This document shows, piece by piece, positions 27,352-36,133 of a stretch of 64,000 bases of DNA (position 1 is the stretch's first letter; the number at the start of each line of letters is the position of its first letter). The notes under the pieces are model-generated. The model was not told the origin of the DNA and searched no databases. It saw only the letters and a program-made list of their open reading frames with translations. A program made the position numbers and the translations under genes. Origin of the DNA: Nostocales cyanobacterium Centralia_MAG_434 (GTDB taxonomy: Bacteria; Cyanobacteriota; Cyanobacteriia; Cyanobacteriales; Nostocaceae); assembly GCA_021324415.1 (NCBI GenBank), contig JAJPJF010000550.1:1-64000 (forward strand). The letters are read 5' to 3'.

Positions 27352-27609
27352 TTGGTTGATACTCAATGCAACTATACCGACATCTATTGTACCTGCCTCA
27401 ATTTTCATCGCACTACCAGAGTAGACTTACTAGAGAATTTTTCTCTTCATCTCTTAGAAGGAAAAGTGATCGCTCTAATTGGTCAGTCCGACTGTGGTAA
27501 AACGGCACTAGCAAAGCTAATAGCTGGTCTATATCAGCTGCAATCTGGCTATATCCACATTAGTTCTTATAATTTGCAAGACCTTTTCTTCGATTGCTTG
27601 CGGCAATAA
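27352..27609 (+). pseudogene. Truncated ABC exporter ATPase fragment
   Basis: An 85-codon frame resembling the first third of the ATPase domain of peptidase-containing ABC exporters. LLENFSLHLLEGKVIALIG and a Walker A of form GQSDCGKTA are followed by LAKLIAGLYQLQSGYIHI, close to the family pattern [27 protein letters not shown]. It stops before the Q loop, so the signature motif and Walker B are missing. It cannot be a working ATPase. It is fused in frame to the HlyD remnant upstream, which suggests an internal deletion in a bacteriocin-type secretion operon. Confidence 0.7.
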
Positions 27610-27900
27610 ATGATTTAATTACGTCAAGAACCTCACTTTTGCTGTCAAAGAAGATCAGAGGAATTAGAAAACTCCGAGTTTCTTGTCTTAATATGTGTCT
27701 TTTCTCGTATTATTTTTGGCTTTTTGTTTATAAGCAGTATCAAATTGATATTCAAATGATAGATCAATCCTAAATTATTTATAAATGTGGAAAAGCCTGA
27801 TTTTTTTTAAAAAATGGGTTTAGTGGAACTGACAAATTTGTTATTCAAATAGTATTACTATATTACTCTATTTCATTAAAAATTAGTATTCTCTATTCAA

Positions 27901-28641
27901 CTATGATATTCCCATCATAACTGGATATCCAATTGAATTGGGAGATTGTTCCCATGATTCTAAAGTAATGATTAATGATGAAACTTTAAAATTAGGAGGA
28001 ATCAAAAGTTGAACTATAACACTTCCTTGCGCATCAGCATTAAACTGTCCCCAAGTTATTTTTTTTCCATTCATAACTGACCGAAGTCGGTATATTTGAC
28101 CTTTAGGCAGACTAGGAAGTTTTTGTATGACTAATGTAGCTTTTGGATTACCTGGCGTTATCACAATACTGCCAGAAGCAGCAGAGGCAATGTCTATACC
28201 TTTAAGTGGCATTAAATAAGTTTTAGGTTGGCACAGCATATTAATGAGATAACGTTCCCCCACTTCCTTGGCTTGTAAACTACTTACCTGTAAATAGCTA
28301 TTGTACAAACCTAGTAAACTTAGACTTATAACTAGTAGTGCAGCTATACCACTTGCAAGATGATACCATTGCCAAGAAAACTGTTTTCGTCTGAAGCCAT
28401 AACCTATTTTGGCATTGGTCGTTTCAAAAATTTTTGAGCGAAGATGGAATGGAGGTTCTTCAAAAGGTAGTGCATAAGGTATTAGCCCCAAAACTTCCTG
28501 TAAACCGTACACTTCTGTCATAAGCTCAGGATTTTCAAAGAGCATTTGCCTGAGATGTTCCAACTCCTCTGGGGATAGTTCGCCAAGGACATAACCTGCA
28601 AGCAATTCATTTATATGGTCAGGGGGCACAACTTCAGTCAT
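27901..28641 (-). CDS. RskA-type anti-sigma factor
   Basis: A 246-residue membrane-anchored regulator of the adjacent ECF sigma factor. The N-terminus (about 8-60; INELLAGYVLGELSPEELEHLRQMLFENPEL) is the anti-sigma domain of the RskA/zinc-independent class, lacking the HxxxCxxC zinc motif. One membrane helix (about 97-115, ASGIAALLVISLSLLGLY) is followed by an extracytoplasmic RskA domain (TPGNPKATLVIQKLPSLPKGQIYRLRSVMNGKKITWGQF). Loss or proteolysis of this protein would release the sigma factor. The gene follows the sigma gene by 7 bases, so they form an operon. Confidence 0.88.
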   Translation of the reverse strand: MTEVVPPDHINELLAGYVLGELSPEELEHLRQMLFENPELMTEVYGLQEVLGLIPYALPFEEPPFHLRSKIFETTNAKIGYGFRRKQFSWQWYHLASGIAALLVISLSLLGLYNSYLQVSSLQAKEVGERYLINMLCQPKTYLMPLKGIDIASAASGSIVITPGNPKATLVIQKLPSLPKGQIYRLRSVMNGKKITWGQFNADAQGSVIVQLLIPPNFKVSSLIITLESWEQSPNSIGYPVMMGIS

Positions 28642-28648
28642 AGCGAAA

Positions 28649-29245
28649 CTATTTGATGTCTTGGAGCCCTTGTCTTAGCTTCAATAAACCTTGGCGAGCT
28701 CGAGTTTTAATTGTTCCAAGTGGAACATGCAACCTTTGTGCAATTTCGGATTGAGTTAAACCTTCGTAATAAGCCATTTGTAATACCTGACGCTGGTCTT
28801 CTGAAAGTTGTTTGAGAGCATTCCGAACTCTTTGAGAGCGTTCTGTTAAGGAAGCTTGCTCAACAGGTGTGATAAACGAAGATGTTTCTGTGTTCATTGT
28901 TTGACACCAGCGCTGAAGAAATTTGAGATTCGTGTGACGTTCACGAAGTTTGTCAATCGCACGTGAACGAGTCATGATTGAGATAAAGCTGCTGAGAGAA
29001 CCACGATTAGGATTATAAGTGTTTCTCTGTAAGAAAATGAGAAAAATTTCTTGGGTTAGATCTTCTGCTTCTTGAGGATTTGTTAAAATTTTTAAGGCTA
29101 GACTATACACAAGACTGGCATAGCGATCATACAGAATACCAAGAGCAAAAGAGTTTCCAGTCTTAAATAAGCTAAATAACTCTGCGTCTGTTTGCTGTGC
29201 TAGAGTTCTTTGCTCATGATTGGTATTAACAACATCAGAATGCAT
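28649..29245 (-). CDS. ECF sigma factor (SigG-like)
   Basis: A 198-residue group 4 sigma factor. Region 2 (about 20-95) contains FALGILYDRYASLVYSLALKIL, EDLTQEIFLIFL and SFISIMTRSRAIDKLRER, the core-binding and -10 recognition helices. Region 4 (about 140-195) contains LKQLSEDQRQVLQMAYYEGLTQSEIAQRLHVPLGTIKTRARQGLLKLRQ, the -35-binding helix-turn-helix. Pairing with a downstream RskA-type anti-sigma gene is the arrangement known for cyanobacterial SigG and its membrane-bound partner, which respond to envelope stress. The exact subgroup is inferred. Confidence 0.93.
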   Translation of the reverse strand: MHSDVVNTNHEQRTLAQQTDAELFSLFKTGNSFALGILYDRYASLVYSLALKILTNPQEAEDLTQEIFLIFLQRNTYNPNRGSLSSFISIMTRSRAIDKLRERHTNLKFLQRWCQTMNTETSSFITPVEQASLTERSQRVRNALKQLSEDQRQVLQMAYYEGLTQSEIAQRLHVPLGTIKTRARQGLLKLRQGLQDIK

Positions 29246-30524
29246 CCGTTTGAAGAGTAGAAGTAGTATTATGGTACAGGTTGTAAAGTATCTTCTAAAC
29301 CAAAAGCTTTGAAGTTGTTCTAAAAAATGCTTTTAGAACTATATTCATATTTTCAATCTGTTCATAATAACCTCTTTGTTTTTAAATCAGAATAATTGCT
29401 GTTTTTTGCTATTTATCTGTACTTAGAAAACGTTAGAATCGAAAAATAGATTGAATAAGTTCTCAAGTAAAGAAATCTAGTCAAAAATGATGAAAATGGC
29501 CTAGTAAAGGATATTAGTCTGAGTAAAACTAAATATAGCAATCTGAAGCCAGTCATCTAATAGTAAACTTGAAATTGTACTTCTGCATATCTTCACTAGT
29601 TAGAGGAATAAGTTTCTTTATAATTACTACGTTCAGCAGCTTAATTTGGATGTCATCGAAAGTATTAAGTAGCCTTATTTTTTAAAGGAATATACTGCTT
29701 TATTGCGATTATTATTCATGCTTTTTAACAATACAAATACTGCTTTAACATACGTTTTTTTCAATTTTATTGAATATGTATTTTAATTTTAAGAATCATA
29801 ATTTGAGAATTGACAGCATCAAAAAATAATATATTTATATTATGAATATTGAGTATATCAACTATCTCTTCATGATCTAAAGTTACTACAAAGTAAGAAT
29901 TTTTACACCTCACTAATATTGAAAAAGATAGTTTAGAAAGAAAGTATTAATAATCAGACATGTTAACCTATTATGATTAGCAACATGTTGAAGATTATTA
30001 ATACCTATTAAAAAATATACTTGAACTTATTTAGCTTTCAAACATTTAAGAATTGAATGGGCTAAATACTTTACGGTAGAATCCGAAATCAGATACCATA
30101 AGATATCTATATTACAAGTAAAAAGAAGGATTTGAGAGCTTTATTTCTTTAAAATAAAAAATAAAATTGAGGAAAATATGAGGATATCTTTGATATTTTT
30201 TAAAATTGTTTTAGTTTTCTTATTACTTTTTATTCTCTTTTAAGTGCTTTATACACATTGGACTTTATTCTGAAGCATATTTGTTAATAGACTCAAGCCA
30301 TATTCAGCTAGTAGAAGCCTTCTACTCACCCAAAAAGAATCATGGGACAAACAGTTGCTACAAATCGGTCATTGCCAAACGCCAATCGTCTCCAACTGTC
30401 ATCAATATCGTAGCAACGCTAGAAGCCTACACCTGCTCTACTGGGTTGGTGTAAGTAATTCACGTAATTCTGTTGCCCTAAATATTGCTCAGCAGTAGGA
30501 TAAATACATTGTTTTAGCACTATC
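29246..30524. other. Long AT-rich gene-free region
   Basis: 1.28 kb upstream of the ECF sigma operon and downstream of ackA, very AT-rich apart from about 30280-30480. It should hold the sigma operon promoter. Near 30250-30460 one plus-strand frame stays open for about 70 codons but lacks a good start and recognisable family features; it may be a relic. A 17-base palindrome (AGTAGAAG-C-CTTCTACT) sits at 30310-30326. Confidence 0.45.
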
Positions 30525-31742
30525 TTATTGTTTTAATAATTGCCAGCATTCTTGAGCGATCGCCCAATCTTCTTCAGTGTGAATCACTAGAACTCGCACT
30601 GTTGAGGTAGGGGTAGCAACATCAATATCAATGGGTTTTTGCTTGTTTTTTTCTAGATCAAGTTGTAGTCCCAAAAATCCAAAGACTTCACAAGCTGCAG
30701 CGCGAGTGTCGGGATCATTTTCACCTACGCCTGCAGTAAATACTAAAACATCTAATCCTTCTAGACTAGCAAGCATAGCACCAATATAATACCGCAAGCG
30801 ATGGATATAGATATCCCTAGCAAGTTGGGCACGAGAGTTGCCCTGAGCAATTGCCTCCTTAATCTGCCGCATATCATTAGATATGCCCGAAATTCCACGT
30901 AAGCCAGAAAATTTATTGAGCTCATTGTCTAACTGGTCAGGAGAGTAACCGAATTGTCTTAACAGGTAAATAAGAATGCCTGGGTCAACAGATCCAGAAC
31001 GGCTACCCATCATTAGTCCGTCTAATGGTGTGAATCCCATTGTTGTTTCAATACTGCGGCTATTTTTGATAGCAGCCAAAGAGCAACCGTTACCTAAATG
31101 ACAGGTGATCAATCGTAAGGATGCTAAATCTTGATTGAGAAGATGAGCCGCACGGTGAGCACAGTATTGGTGACTGATCCCATGAAAGCCGTAGCGACGG
31201 ATATCGTGCTTTACCCACTCATAAGGACCGGGATAAATTGCTGCTGCATCAGGAATATCAGCGTGGAATGCCGTATCAAAAACGGCTACTTGCCTGACAT
31301 TTCCTAAATGTTGCTCAATTGCTTGTATACCTTCTAAATTTACAGGATTATGTGCAGGGGCAAGATTGGCAAGACGAGTGATCGCGTCTTTGACATCCGC
31401 ATTAATCACCACACTTTCTCTGTAATCTTTTCCTCCGTGTACTACACGATGTCCGACCCCATCAATTTCACTAAGTTGACTAATGACCTTAGTCGGTCCC
31501 TGGCATAAGGTATCTAGCATATGGGCGATAATTTGCAGCCGCGATGTGACTGAAATTTCTTCTTGCAGTTTTTTACCTGCGGATGTTTTTACCTCAATTT
31601 CTGCCTTTCCTGGATGGTGAGTCCAGTCCAGTTTCGCTTCCCAAAGAGGTTGAGAAGGTTCTTCCAAGAGAGCTTCTCCTTTAATCTCATAAAGACAACT
31701 CTTTTGGCTACTCGACCCGGCATTGAGTACCAGTATTTTCAT
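30525..31742 (-). CDS. ackA: Acetate kinase
   Basis: A 405-residue enzyme of the ASKHA fold that interconverts acetyl phosphate plus ADP with acetate plus ATP. Motifs: MKILVLNAGSSSQKS, GHRVVHGGKDYRES, VFDTAFHADIPDAA, RRYGFHGISHQYC, the phosphate motif HLGNGCSLAAIKNSRSIETTMGFTPLDGLMMGSRSG and FTAGVGEND. The ATG at 31742 is chosen because it gives the family N-terminus MKILVLNAGSS; an upstream in-frame codon would add 15 unrelated residues. No phosphotransacetylase or phosphoketolase gene is adjacent. It is probably part of dark fermentative or overflow metabolism. Confidence 0.97.
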   Translation of the reverse strand: MKILVLNAGSSSQKSCLYEIKGEALLEEPSQPLWEAKLDWTHHPGKAEIEVKTSAGKKLQEEISVTSRLQIIAHMLDTLCQGPTKVISQLSEIDGVGHRVVHGGKDYRESVVINADVKDAITRLANLAPAHNPVNLEGIQAIEQHLGNVRQVAVFDTAFHADIPDAAAIYPGPYEWVKHDIRRYGFHGISHQYCAHRAAHLLNQDLASLRLITCHLGNGCSLAAIKNSRSIETTMGFTPLDGLMMGSRSGSVDPGILIYLLRQFGYSPDQLDNELNKFSGLRGISGISNDMRQIKEAIAQGNSRAQLARDIYIHRLRYYIGAMLASLEGLDVLVFTAGVGENDPDTRAAACEVFGFLGLQLDLEKNKQKPIDIDVATPTSTVRVLVIHTEEDWAIAQECWQLLKQ

Positions 31743-32423
31743 GGTCAACAGAGCTAAATGTTCAGGGTGGCTAAGACAAACAATCACAAACTATTATGCT
31801 ATGGTTTTGCTGAACTATGACTATTTTATTTATGGATTTTTTAAGGCTAGAGCTAGCTCTCAAACTCTATGAGAGATTTGGCTTTATTCTCTATCAAGAA
31901 TCTAAAGATAATACCTAGGGAAGACCTACTCATTCATAAAATGTTTAAGTTAAATTTAACTGGAAACGGAGAGATGAGGAGTGAGTGGATATTTAGGAAA
32001 CAGAAAACTTATACCTTTAGATATATGCTCGACGCTGGTAGACGAAATACTATATCACTGTATATTAATTTCTTTATACCATGTACACTATGAAGTAGTT
32101 GCGTTATTTTATGTAAGTTTAGTGTAAGTTTATTATTTTCTTAATAACAGATTATGAACTAGTTGTTAATATTTCAAAAAATTTAGATTGCTACAATAGT
32201 TTTCAAAATTAGTGTTTTTCATCAAAATATTTTTTTAGAGAAGCATAGTTCCTATAATCATTTGCTTTTAATAAAAACCCTATTTTTTTGAAAAAACACT
32301 AAAAATACTAGATTGAAATGATAGCAAAAAAGTTTAATAGCTTATTTAAATATCAGCATGTTTCTAAGATTAGGAATGTTATTTTAAAACAAATGTATTT
32401 ACTAAAATTCTGAGGTAACCACT
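31743..32423. other. AT-rich divergent promoter region
   Basis: 681 bases between ackA (minus) and the aldolase gene (plus). The part from 32090 to 32400 is extremely AT-rich. A 74-codon frame at 31869-32093 looks like chance. No operator or riboswitch was recognised. Confidence 0.45.
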
Positions 32424-33506
32424 GTGACTACAACATTATCTATCCCTAATTTTATTGAGTCTCTTCTAGGTAAAGAAGCAGAAAACTTGCTCACATATAA
32501 AGCAAAAGTTTCCAAAGATTTACTACATTTACCAGGGCCAGACTTTGTAGAACGAGTTTGGCTTCAAACTGATCGTAATCCCCAAGTTTTGCGTAATCTC
32601 CAGCAACTCTATTCTCATGGGCGTCTTGCAAACACAGGCTACCTTTCCATATTGCCTGTTGACCAAGGGATTGAACACTCAGCAGGTGCATCTTTTGCAC
32701 CTAATCCTATTTACTTTGACCCAGAAAATATTGTCAAACTTGCCTTAGAAGCTGGTTGCAATGCTGTTGCTACGACTTTGGGTGCTTTGGGAAGTGTTTC
32801 ACGCAAATACGCCCATAGAATCCCCTTTATTGTCAAAATTAATCATAACGAACTACTCACGTACCCCAATCAATATGATCAAGTCTTATTTGCTGATGTG
32901 GAACAAGCTTGGAATTTAGGTGCAGCTGCAGTGGGTGCAACTATCTATTTTGGTTCAGAACAGTCAACGCGCCAAATCCACGAAATCAGCCAAGCTTTTA
33001 AACGCGCTCATGAACTGGGGTTAGTCACTATTCTTTGGTGTTACTTACGTAACAATGCCTTTAAGCAAGATAAAGACTATCATCTTGCTGCTGATTTGAC
33101 AGGGCAGGCAAATCACATAGGTGTGACGATTGAAGCTGACATTATTAAACAAAAGCTACCTGAAAATAATAATGGATACGGAGCAGTTGCTAAGGCAACT
33201 GGTAAGAGCTACGGTAAAACTGATGAGCGAGTTTATACAGAATTAACGACCGACCACCCCATTGATTTGACTCGTTATCAGGTACTGAATTGCTACTGCG
33301 GACGCGCTGGGTTGATTAATTCTGGCGGAGCCTCTGGTAAAAATGACTTTGCAGAAGCTGTTCGTACTGCTGTTATCAACAAACGTGCTGGTGGAGCAGG
33401 TTTAATTTCTGGACGCAAAACGTTCCAACGTCCATTTGAGGAAGGGGTCAAGCTATTTCACGCTATCCAGGATGTTTATCTATCCAATGATGTCACCATA
33501 GCTTAA
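32424..33506 (+). CDS. Class I fructose-bisphosphate aldolase (DhnA/FbaB-like)
   Basis: A 360-residue Schiff-base aldolase that cleaves fructose-1,6-bisphosphate or the reverse in glycolysis and the Calvin cycle. It belongs to the bacterial/archaeal DhnA-type class I family: [49 protein letters not shown] and the region [11 protein letters not shown], followed by [16 protein letters not shown] with the lysine-bearing barrel strand and [26 protein letters not shown] with [14 protein letters not shown] for phosphate binding. The GTG start at 32424 follows GAGGTAACC, a fair ribosome-binding site. Most cyanobacteria also have a class II enzyme; none is here. Confidence 0.93.
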   Translation: MTTTLSIPNFIESLLGKEAENLLTYKAKVSKDLLHLPGPDFVERVWLQTDRNPQVLRNLQQLYSHGRLANTGYLSILPVDQGIEHSAGASFAPNPIYFDPENIVKLALEAGCNAVATTLGALGSVSRKYAHRIPFIVKINHNELLTYPNQYDQVLFADVEQAWNLGAAAVGATIYFGSEQSTRQIHEISQAFKRAHELGLVTILWCYLRNNAFKQDKDYHLAADLTGQANHIGVTIEADIIKQKLPENNNGYGAVAKATGKSYGKTDERVYTELTTDHPIDLTRYQVLNCYCGRAGLINSGGASGKNDFAEAVRTAVINKRAGGAGLISGRKTFQRPFEEGVKLFHAIQDVYLSNDVTIA

Positions 33507-33714
33507 AACTGTTATTCAGTTATCAGTGAACGGTTTTAGCAGTGTTAACGATAAATGTTCAAAACCTCACTTTGTATTGATACATGTAATCGATCTAGGG
33601 GAGGACGTTCGCTTTGTATACGTTGCCTAACATTCAGAAGAAGTCTGAGCGCTGAGTCAACAGATACTCAGCAATTCAGTACTGAATTTACAAAGCAACG
33701 AGGTCAATTCCACA

Positions 33715-34035
33715 ATGTTGGAAATTAACAAAAGATTTGGTCAATTTCGCCGCAAAATGGCAATCATCATGTTGGCTGGCTTACTGTGGCTAGTTAGTAT
33801 ACCTGCGGCTTCAGTTCAAGCCGCAGGATATTTTTCGGGAGATTATTCAACCAAAGATAGTGTCTGGCAAAAGGGAGGAGGCAAAGCTTATGCGAAAAGA
33901 GAAATTGATAGTGAAAATTACTTAAAGAGTCGTAAGCATGCAGGCGAGCAGTCAAATAACCTTCAGACTCAACGACGTGGTTCAAAATATTACGACCGTG
34001 GTTCTCTTGAAAAAGAGCGAGAGCGGAATAGATAA
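33715..34035 (+). CDS. Small secreted hypothetical protein
   Basis: A 106-residue protein of unknown function. A basic start and a hydrophobic stretch (MAIIMLAGLLWLVSIPAASVQA, residues 15-36) form a clear signal peptide ending AAGY. The mature part (about 70 residues) is very hydrophilic and basic, rich in K, R, S and Y, without a known motif (KGGGKAYAKREIDSENYLKSR). It would be exported across the plasma or thylakoid membrane. It sits just left of the IS605-type element and is transcribed towards it. Confidence 0.6.
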   Translation: MLEINKRFGQFRRKMAIIMLAGLLWLVSIPAASVQAAGYFSGDYSTKDSVWQKGGGKAYAKREIDSENYLKSRKHAGEQSNNLQTQRRGSKYYDRGSLEKERERNR

Positions 34036-34057
34036 CAGTGGCAGAGCAGGTTTGAAA

Positions 34058-34098
34058 GTGCTTTAGCTTCGACACCTTCAGAACACTTTGCAAAGCAC
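34058..34098 (+). terminator. Inverted repeat after the secreted protein gene
   Basis: GTGCTTT (34058-34064) pairs with AAAGCAC (34092-34098). The stem is short with a 27-base loop and sits between the secreted protein gene and the left end of the insertion element. It is a weak terminator candidate. Confidence 0.3.
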
Positions 34099-34124
34099 AT
34101 AGGATAACAGTACAGTGACATACT

Positions 34125-34156
34125 CCCGACGCTCATGCTGACGCATAGAGCGCGGG
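34125..34156 (-). ncRNA. Right-end hairpin / presumed 3' end of the TnpB omegaRNA
   Basis: CCCG-A-CGCTC (34125-34134) pairs with GAGCG-CGGG (34148-34156), and inside it ATGC pairs with GCAT around a TGAC loop. It overlaps the last codons of tnpB. In characterised TnpB elements the guide RNA derives from the 3' end of tnpB plus the element's right end, with the guide taken from the flanking DNA. Here that flank would be immediately below 34115. RNA production is inferred, not seen. Confidence 0.5.
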
Positions 34157-35362
34157 CTTCTCAGTGACTCCTGCTATTGCATCGGACGTTACCTGAGCTT
34201 TACCGACGGAATGCCCTACCGCCAGATATTTGATATTGATTGCTGCATTGTGGTCACGGTCTAGTGTCAGTCCACATTCAGGACAGATATGAATCCTGTC
34301 CTTCAGTTGTTTTGGGACTTTTGTACCGCATCCAGAGCAGTTTTGAGAAGTGCCGTTTGGATTCATTGCAATTGCAAGCAACCCGGCTCTTTCAGCCTTG
34401 ATTGAGAGAATTTGCAGGAATTGACCCCATCCAACATCATGAATTGATTTTGCCAATCTCGTCTTGGCGATTCCTTTGATATTCAGCTTTTCATGTGCAA
34501 TGTGCTTTCCTTGCTGTAAAAGCTTGTTGGCGGCTTTGTAATGAAAGTCTTTGCGAGTATTCGAGACTTTCAAATGTGCTTTAGCGACTCGTTTGATTGC
34601 CTTTTTGCGACGATTGGAACCTTTCTTTTTGCGAGACAAAGAACGCTGCAACCGCTTCAGTTGTTTCTCAGACTTCCGATAGTATTGAGGGATTTCTACT
34701 TCTTGTCCTGAATCGTCTACCAAGAAAGACTTCAATCCCATATCAATCCCGATGGTGTTTTCCATTGATGGAGTATCAGGCGTAAGAACGGGAACGGAAG
34801 CATCTTGCAACGACAGCGTAATGTAATAGCCGTCTACTTTCTTGGTAATCGTAGCCGTCTTTACCTTGAATCCGTCGGGTAGTGGACGATGCAAAATCAT
34901 CTTCAGTTTGCCAATTTTCGGAAGCTGGATGAATTTCCCACTGATGTGTTCTGGTTTAATAGGGTCTGGAAAAGCAATTGAGCGAAATCGTCCTTGACCC
35001 TTGAATCTAGGCTTACCGCTTCTGTTGCCATTGCTATCGCCACTTAAAGTACGGTCAAACGCTTTCTCTACCCGTGCAATGACATCTTGCAGGGTGTGGG
35101 AAGGTAATTCCTTGTATTCGGGAAACCGTTTTTTGGAATTAACTAGATCTCGCTTCTGAGAATAGAAATCGGGACGGTCTTTTAATTCTGGTAAATAGCA
35201 AATTAATGGACAAGCATTAATATCACAACGATTCTGCTCATACCAAGTGAACCGTTCCGCTAACCGATAATTATATTGACGACGAGCAAGTTCAAGCCAG
35301 TGATCAATTGTGGCTTGCTGTGTTGTCGTCAATCGTAATCGGTATTGGTAAGCAGTTCTCAT
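34133..35362 (-). CDS. tnpB: RNA-guided endonuclease TnpB of IS605 family
   Basis: A 409-residue TnpB, ancestor-type relative of Cas12. The N-terminal wedge/REC region spans about 1-200. The split RuvC domain keeps all three catalytic acids: D207 in TIGIDMGLKSF, E291 in AHEKLNIKG and D370 in LDRDHNAA. A zinc ribbon uses C342, C345, C360 and C363 (CSGC ... CPEC). Length is in the active range and no frameshift is present, so it is probably functional with an omegaRNA from its 3' end. It is divergent from tnpA with 56 bases between the starts. Confidence 0.95.
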   Translation of the reverse strand: MRTAYQYRLRLTTTQQATIDHWLELARRQYNYRLAERFTWYEQNRCDINACPLICYLPELKDRPDFYSQKRDLVNSKKRFPEYKELPSHTLQDVIARVEKAFDRTLSGDSNGNRSGKPRFKGQGRFRSIAFPDPIKPEHISGKFIQLPKIGKLKMILHRPLPDGFKVKTATITKKVDGYYITLSLQDASVPVLTPDTPSMENTIGIDMGLKSFLVDDSGQEVEIPQYYRKSEKQLKRLQRSLSRKKKGSNRRKKAIKRVAKAHLKVSNTRKDFHYKAANKLLQQGKHIAHEKLNIKGIAKTRLAKSIHDVGWGQFLQILSIKAERAGLLAIAMNPNGTSQNCSGCGTKVPKQLKDRIHICPECGLTLDRDHNAAINIKYLAVGHSVGKAQVTSDAIAGVTEKPALYASA

Positions 35363-35418
35363 TTGAGCGTGCTTTATCTAAGCTACACTGACTATAGCTC
35401 ATATATTTAAAAGTGCCT

Positions 35419-35829
35419 ATGAAAAATGATTTTGTTTCTAGTGGTAGAGCTATATCTGACATGAAAGCACATTTGGTCTTAACAACTAAATATAGACGCA
35501 AGGCTTTCACAGGCGAGATACTCAAACGGTTGCATGAAATTCTATTTGACCTTTGTCAAAAATGGGATTGTAAACTGATTGAGTTCAACGCACAAGAAGA
35601 TCATATTCACTTACTGTTTCAGTACTACCCGCAAATGGACTTATCCAAATTCGTCAATAACATTAAGTCAGTGTCTAGCCGTCGAATCCGAAGCGAGTTT
35701 GCAGAACACATCAACAGCATTTATTGGCAAGATGTACTTTGGAATGAATCGTATTTTATCGCGTCATGCGGCGGAGTTACTGTCTCGGTACTGCGTCAGT
35801 ACATTGAAAATCAAAATGCACCCGCCTAG
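35419..35829 (+). CDS. tnpA: IS200/IS605 family transposase TnpA (Y1 HUH)
   Basis: A 136-residue single-strand transposase. The HUH metal-binding motif is H62-I-H64 in EDHIHLLF, and the catalytic tyrosine is Y128 in VLRQYIENQ. KAHLVLTTKYRRKAF is the usual N-terminal strand and YWQDVLWNESYFIASCGG the usual segment before the tyrosine helix. Length is typical (130-155). The ATG at 35419 is preferred to a GTG two codons upstream. The enzyme would excise and insert one DNA strand, recognising the end hairpins. Confidence 0.95.
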   Translation: MKNDFVSSGRAISDMKAHLVLTTKYRRKAFTGEILKRLHEILFDLCQKWDCKLIEFNAQEDHIHLLFQYYPQMDLSKFVNNIKSVSSRRIRSEFAEHINSIYWQDVLWNESYFIASCGGVTVSVLRQYIENQNAPA

Positions 35830-35881
35830 ATGCACAGGAGATTTACTCGTTTCCTCTATGTCTTCCGACCAATGCCGTTAG

Positions 35882-35951
35882 GCGAGGGAGGAAGACTGTC
35901 GTCAACTCCCTCGCATTCTTCCCGACGCTCACCCTTCGGGTAGAGCACGGG
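35882..35951 (+). repeat. Two hairpins at the tnpA-side end of the element
   Basis: GCGAGGGAG (35882-35890) pairs exactly with CTCCCTCGC (35906-35914). Next to it, CCCGACGCTC-ACCC (35921-35934) pairs with GGGT-A-GAGC-A-CGGG (35938-35951). The second hairpin copies the core of the one at the tnpB end. The first could stop tnpA transcription or be part of the transposase recognition structure. Confidence 0.65.
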
Positions 35952-36133
35952 GCTGCTGCTGTTGAAGCTCATTGTTCCACGCTTTGCGTGGAATTTTTGT
36001 GCAATCTTAACTTTGGAACAGGCGATCGCCAAACTTTAACCTACAAAGATTTCTTAAGGGAAAAAATAGAAATTATGCTACCAGATGTGGGCTATTCTGG
36101 AAACAATCAGAGATTTGCCGAAATGTTGTGACG

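Larger units (their letters stand above)
34115..35955. mobile_element. IS605-type insertion sequence with divergent tnpA and tnpB
   Basis: About 1.84 kb holding tnpB (minus) and tnpA (plus) in divergent order, as in IS605. Near each end lies an imperfect hairpin beginning CCCGACGCTC on the plus strand (34125-34156 and 35921-35951), that is, in the same orientation, as expected for single-strand transposition by Y1 enzymes that recognise a hairpin at each end of one strand. The left hairpin overlaps the tnpB stop, where the omegaRNA of TnpB is usually encoded. Exact ends are inferred: a TCAC tetranucleotide on the minus strand at 34115-34118 is a possible end. No target duplication is expected for this family. 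Confidence 0.8.

Noticed and set aside
30310-30326. 17-base palindrome AGTAGAAG-C-CTTCTACT
   Set aside because: Arms of 8 bases are expected by chance about once in a window of this size, and no gene start is close.
31869-32093. 74-codon plus-strand frame between ackA and the aldolase gene
   Set aside because: Composition and lack of motifs fit a chance frame in AT-rich DNA.
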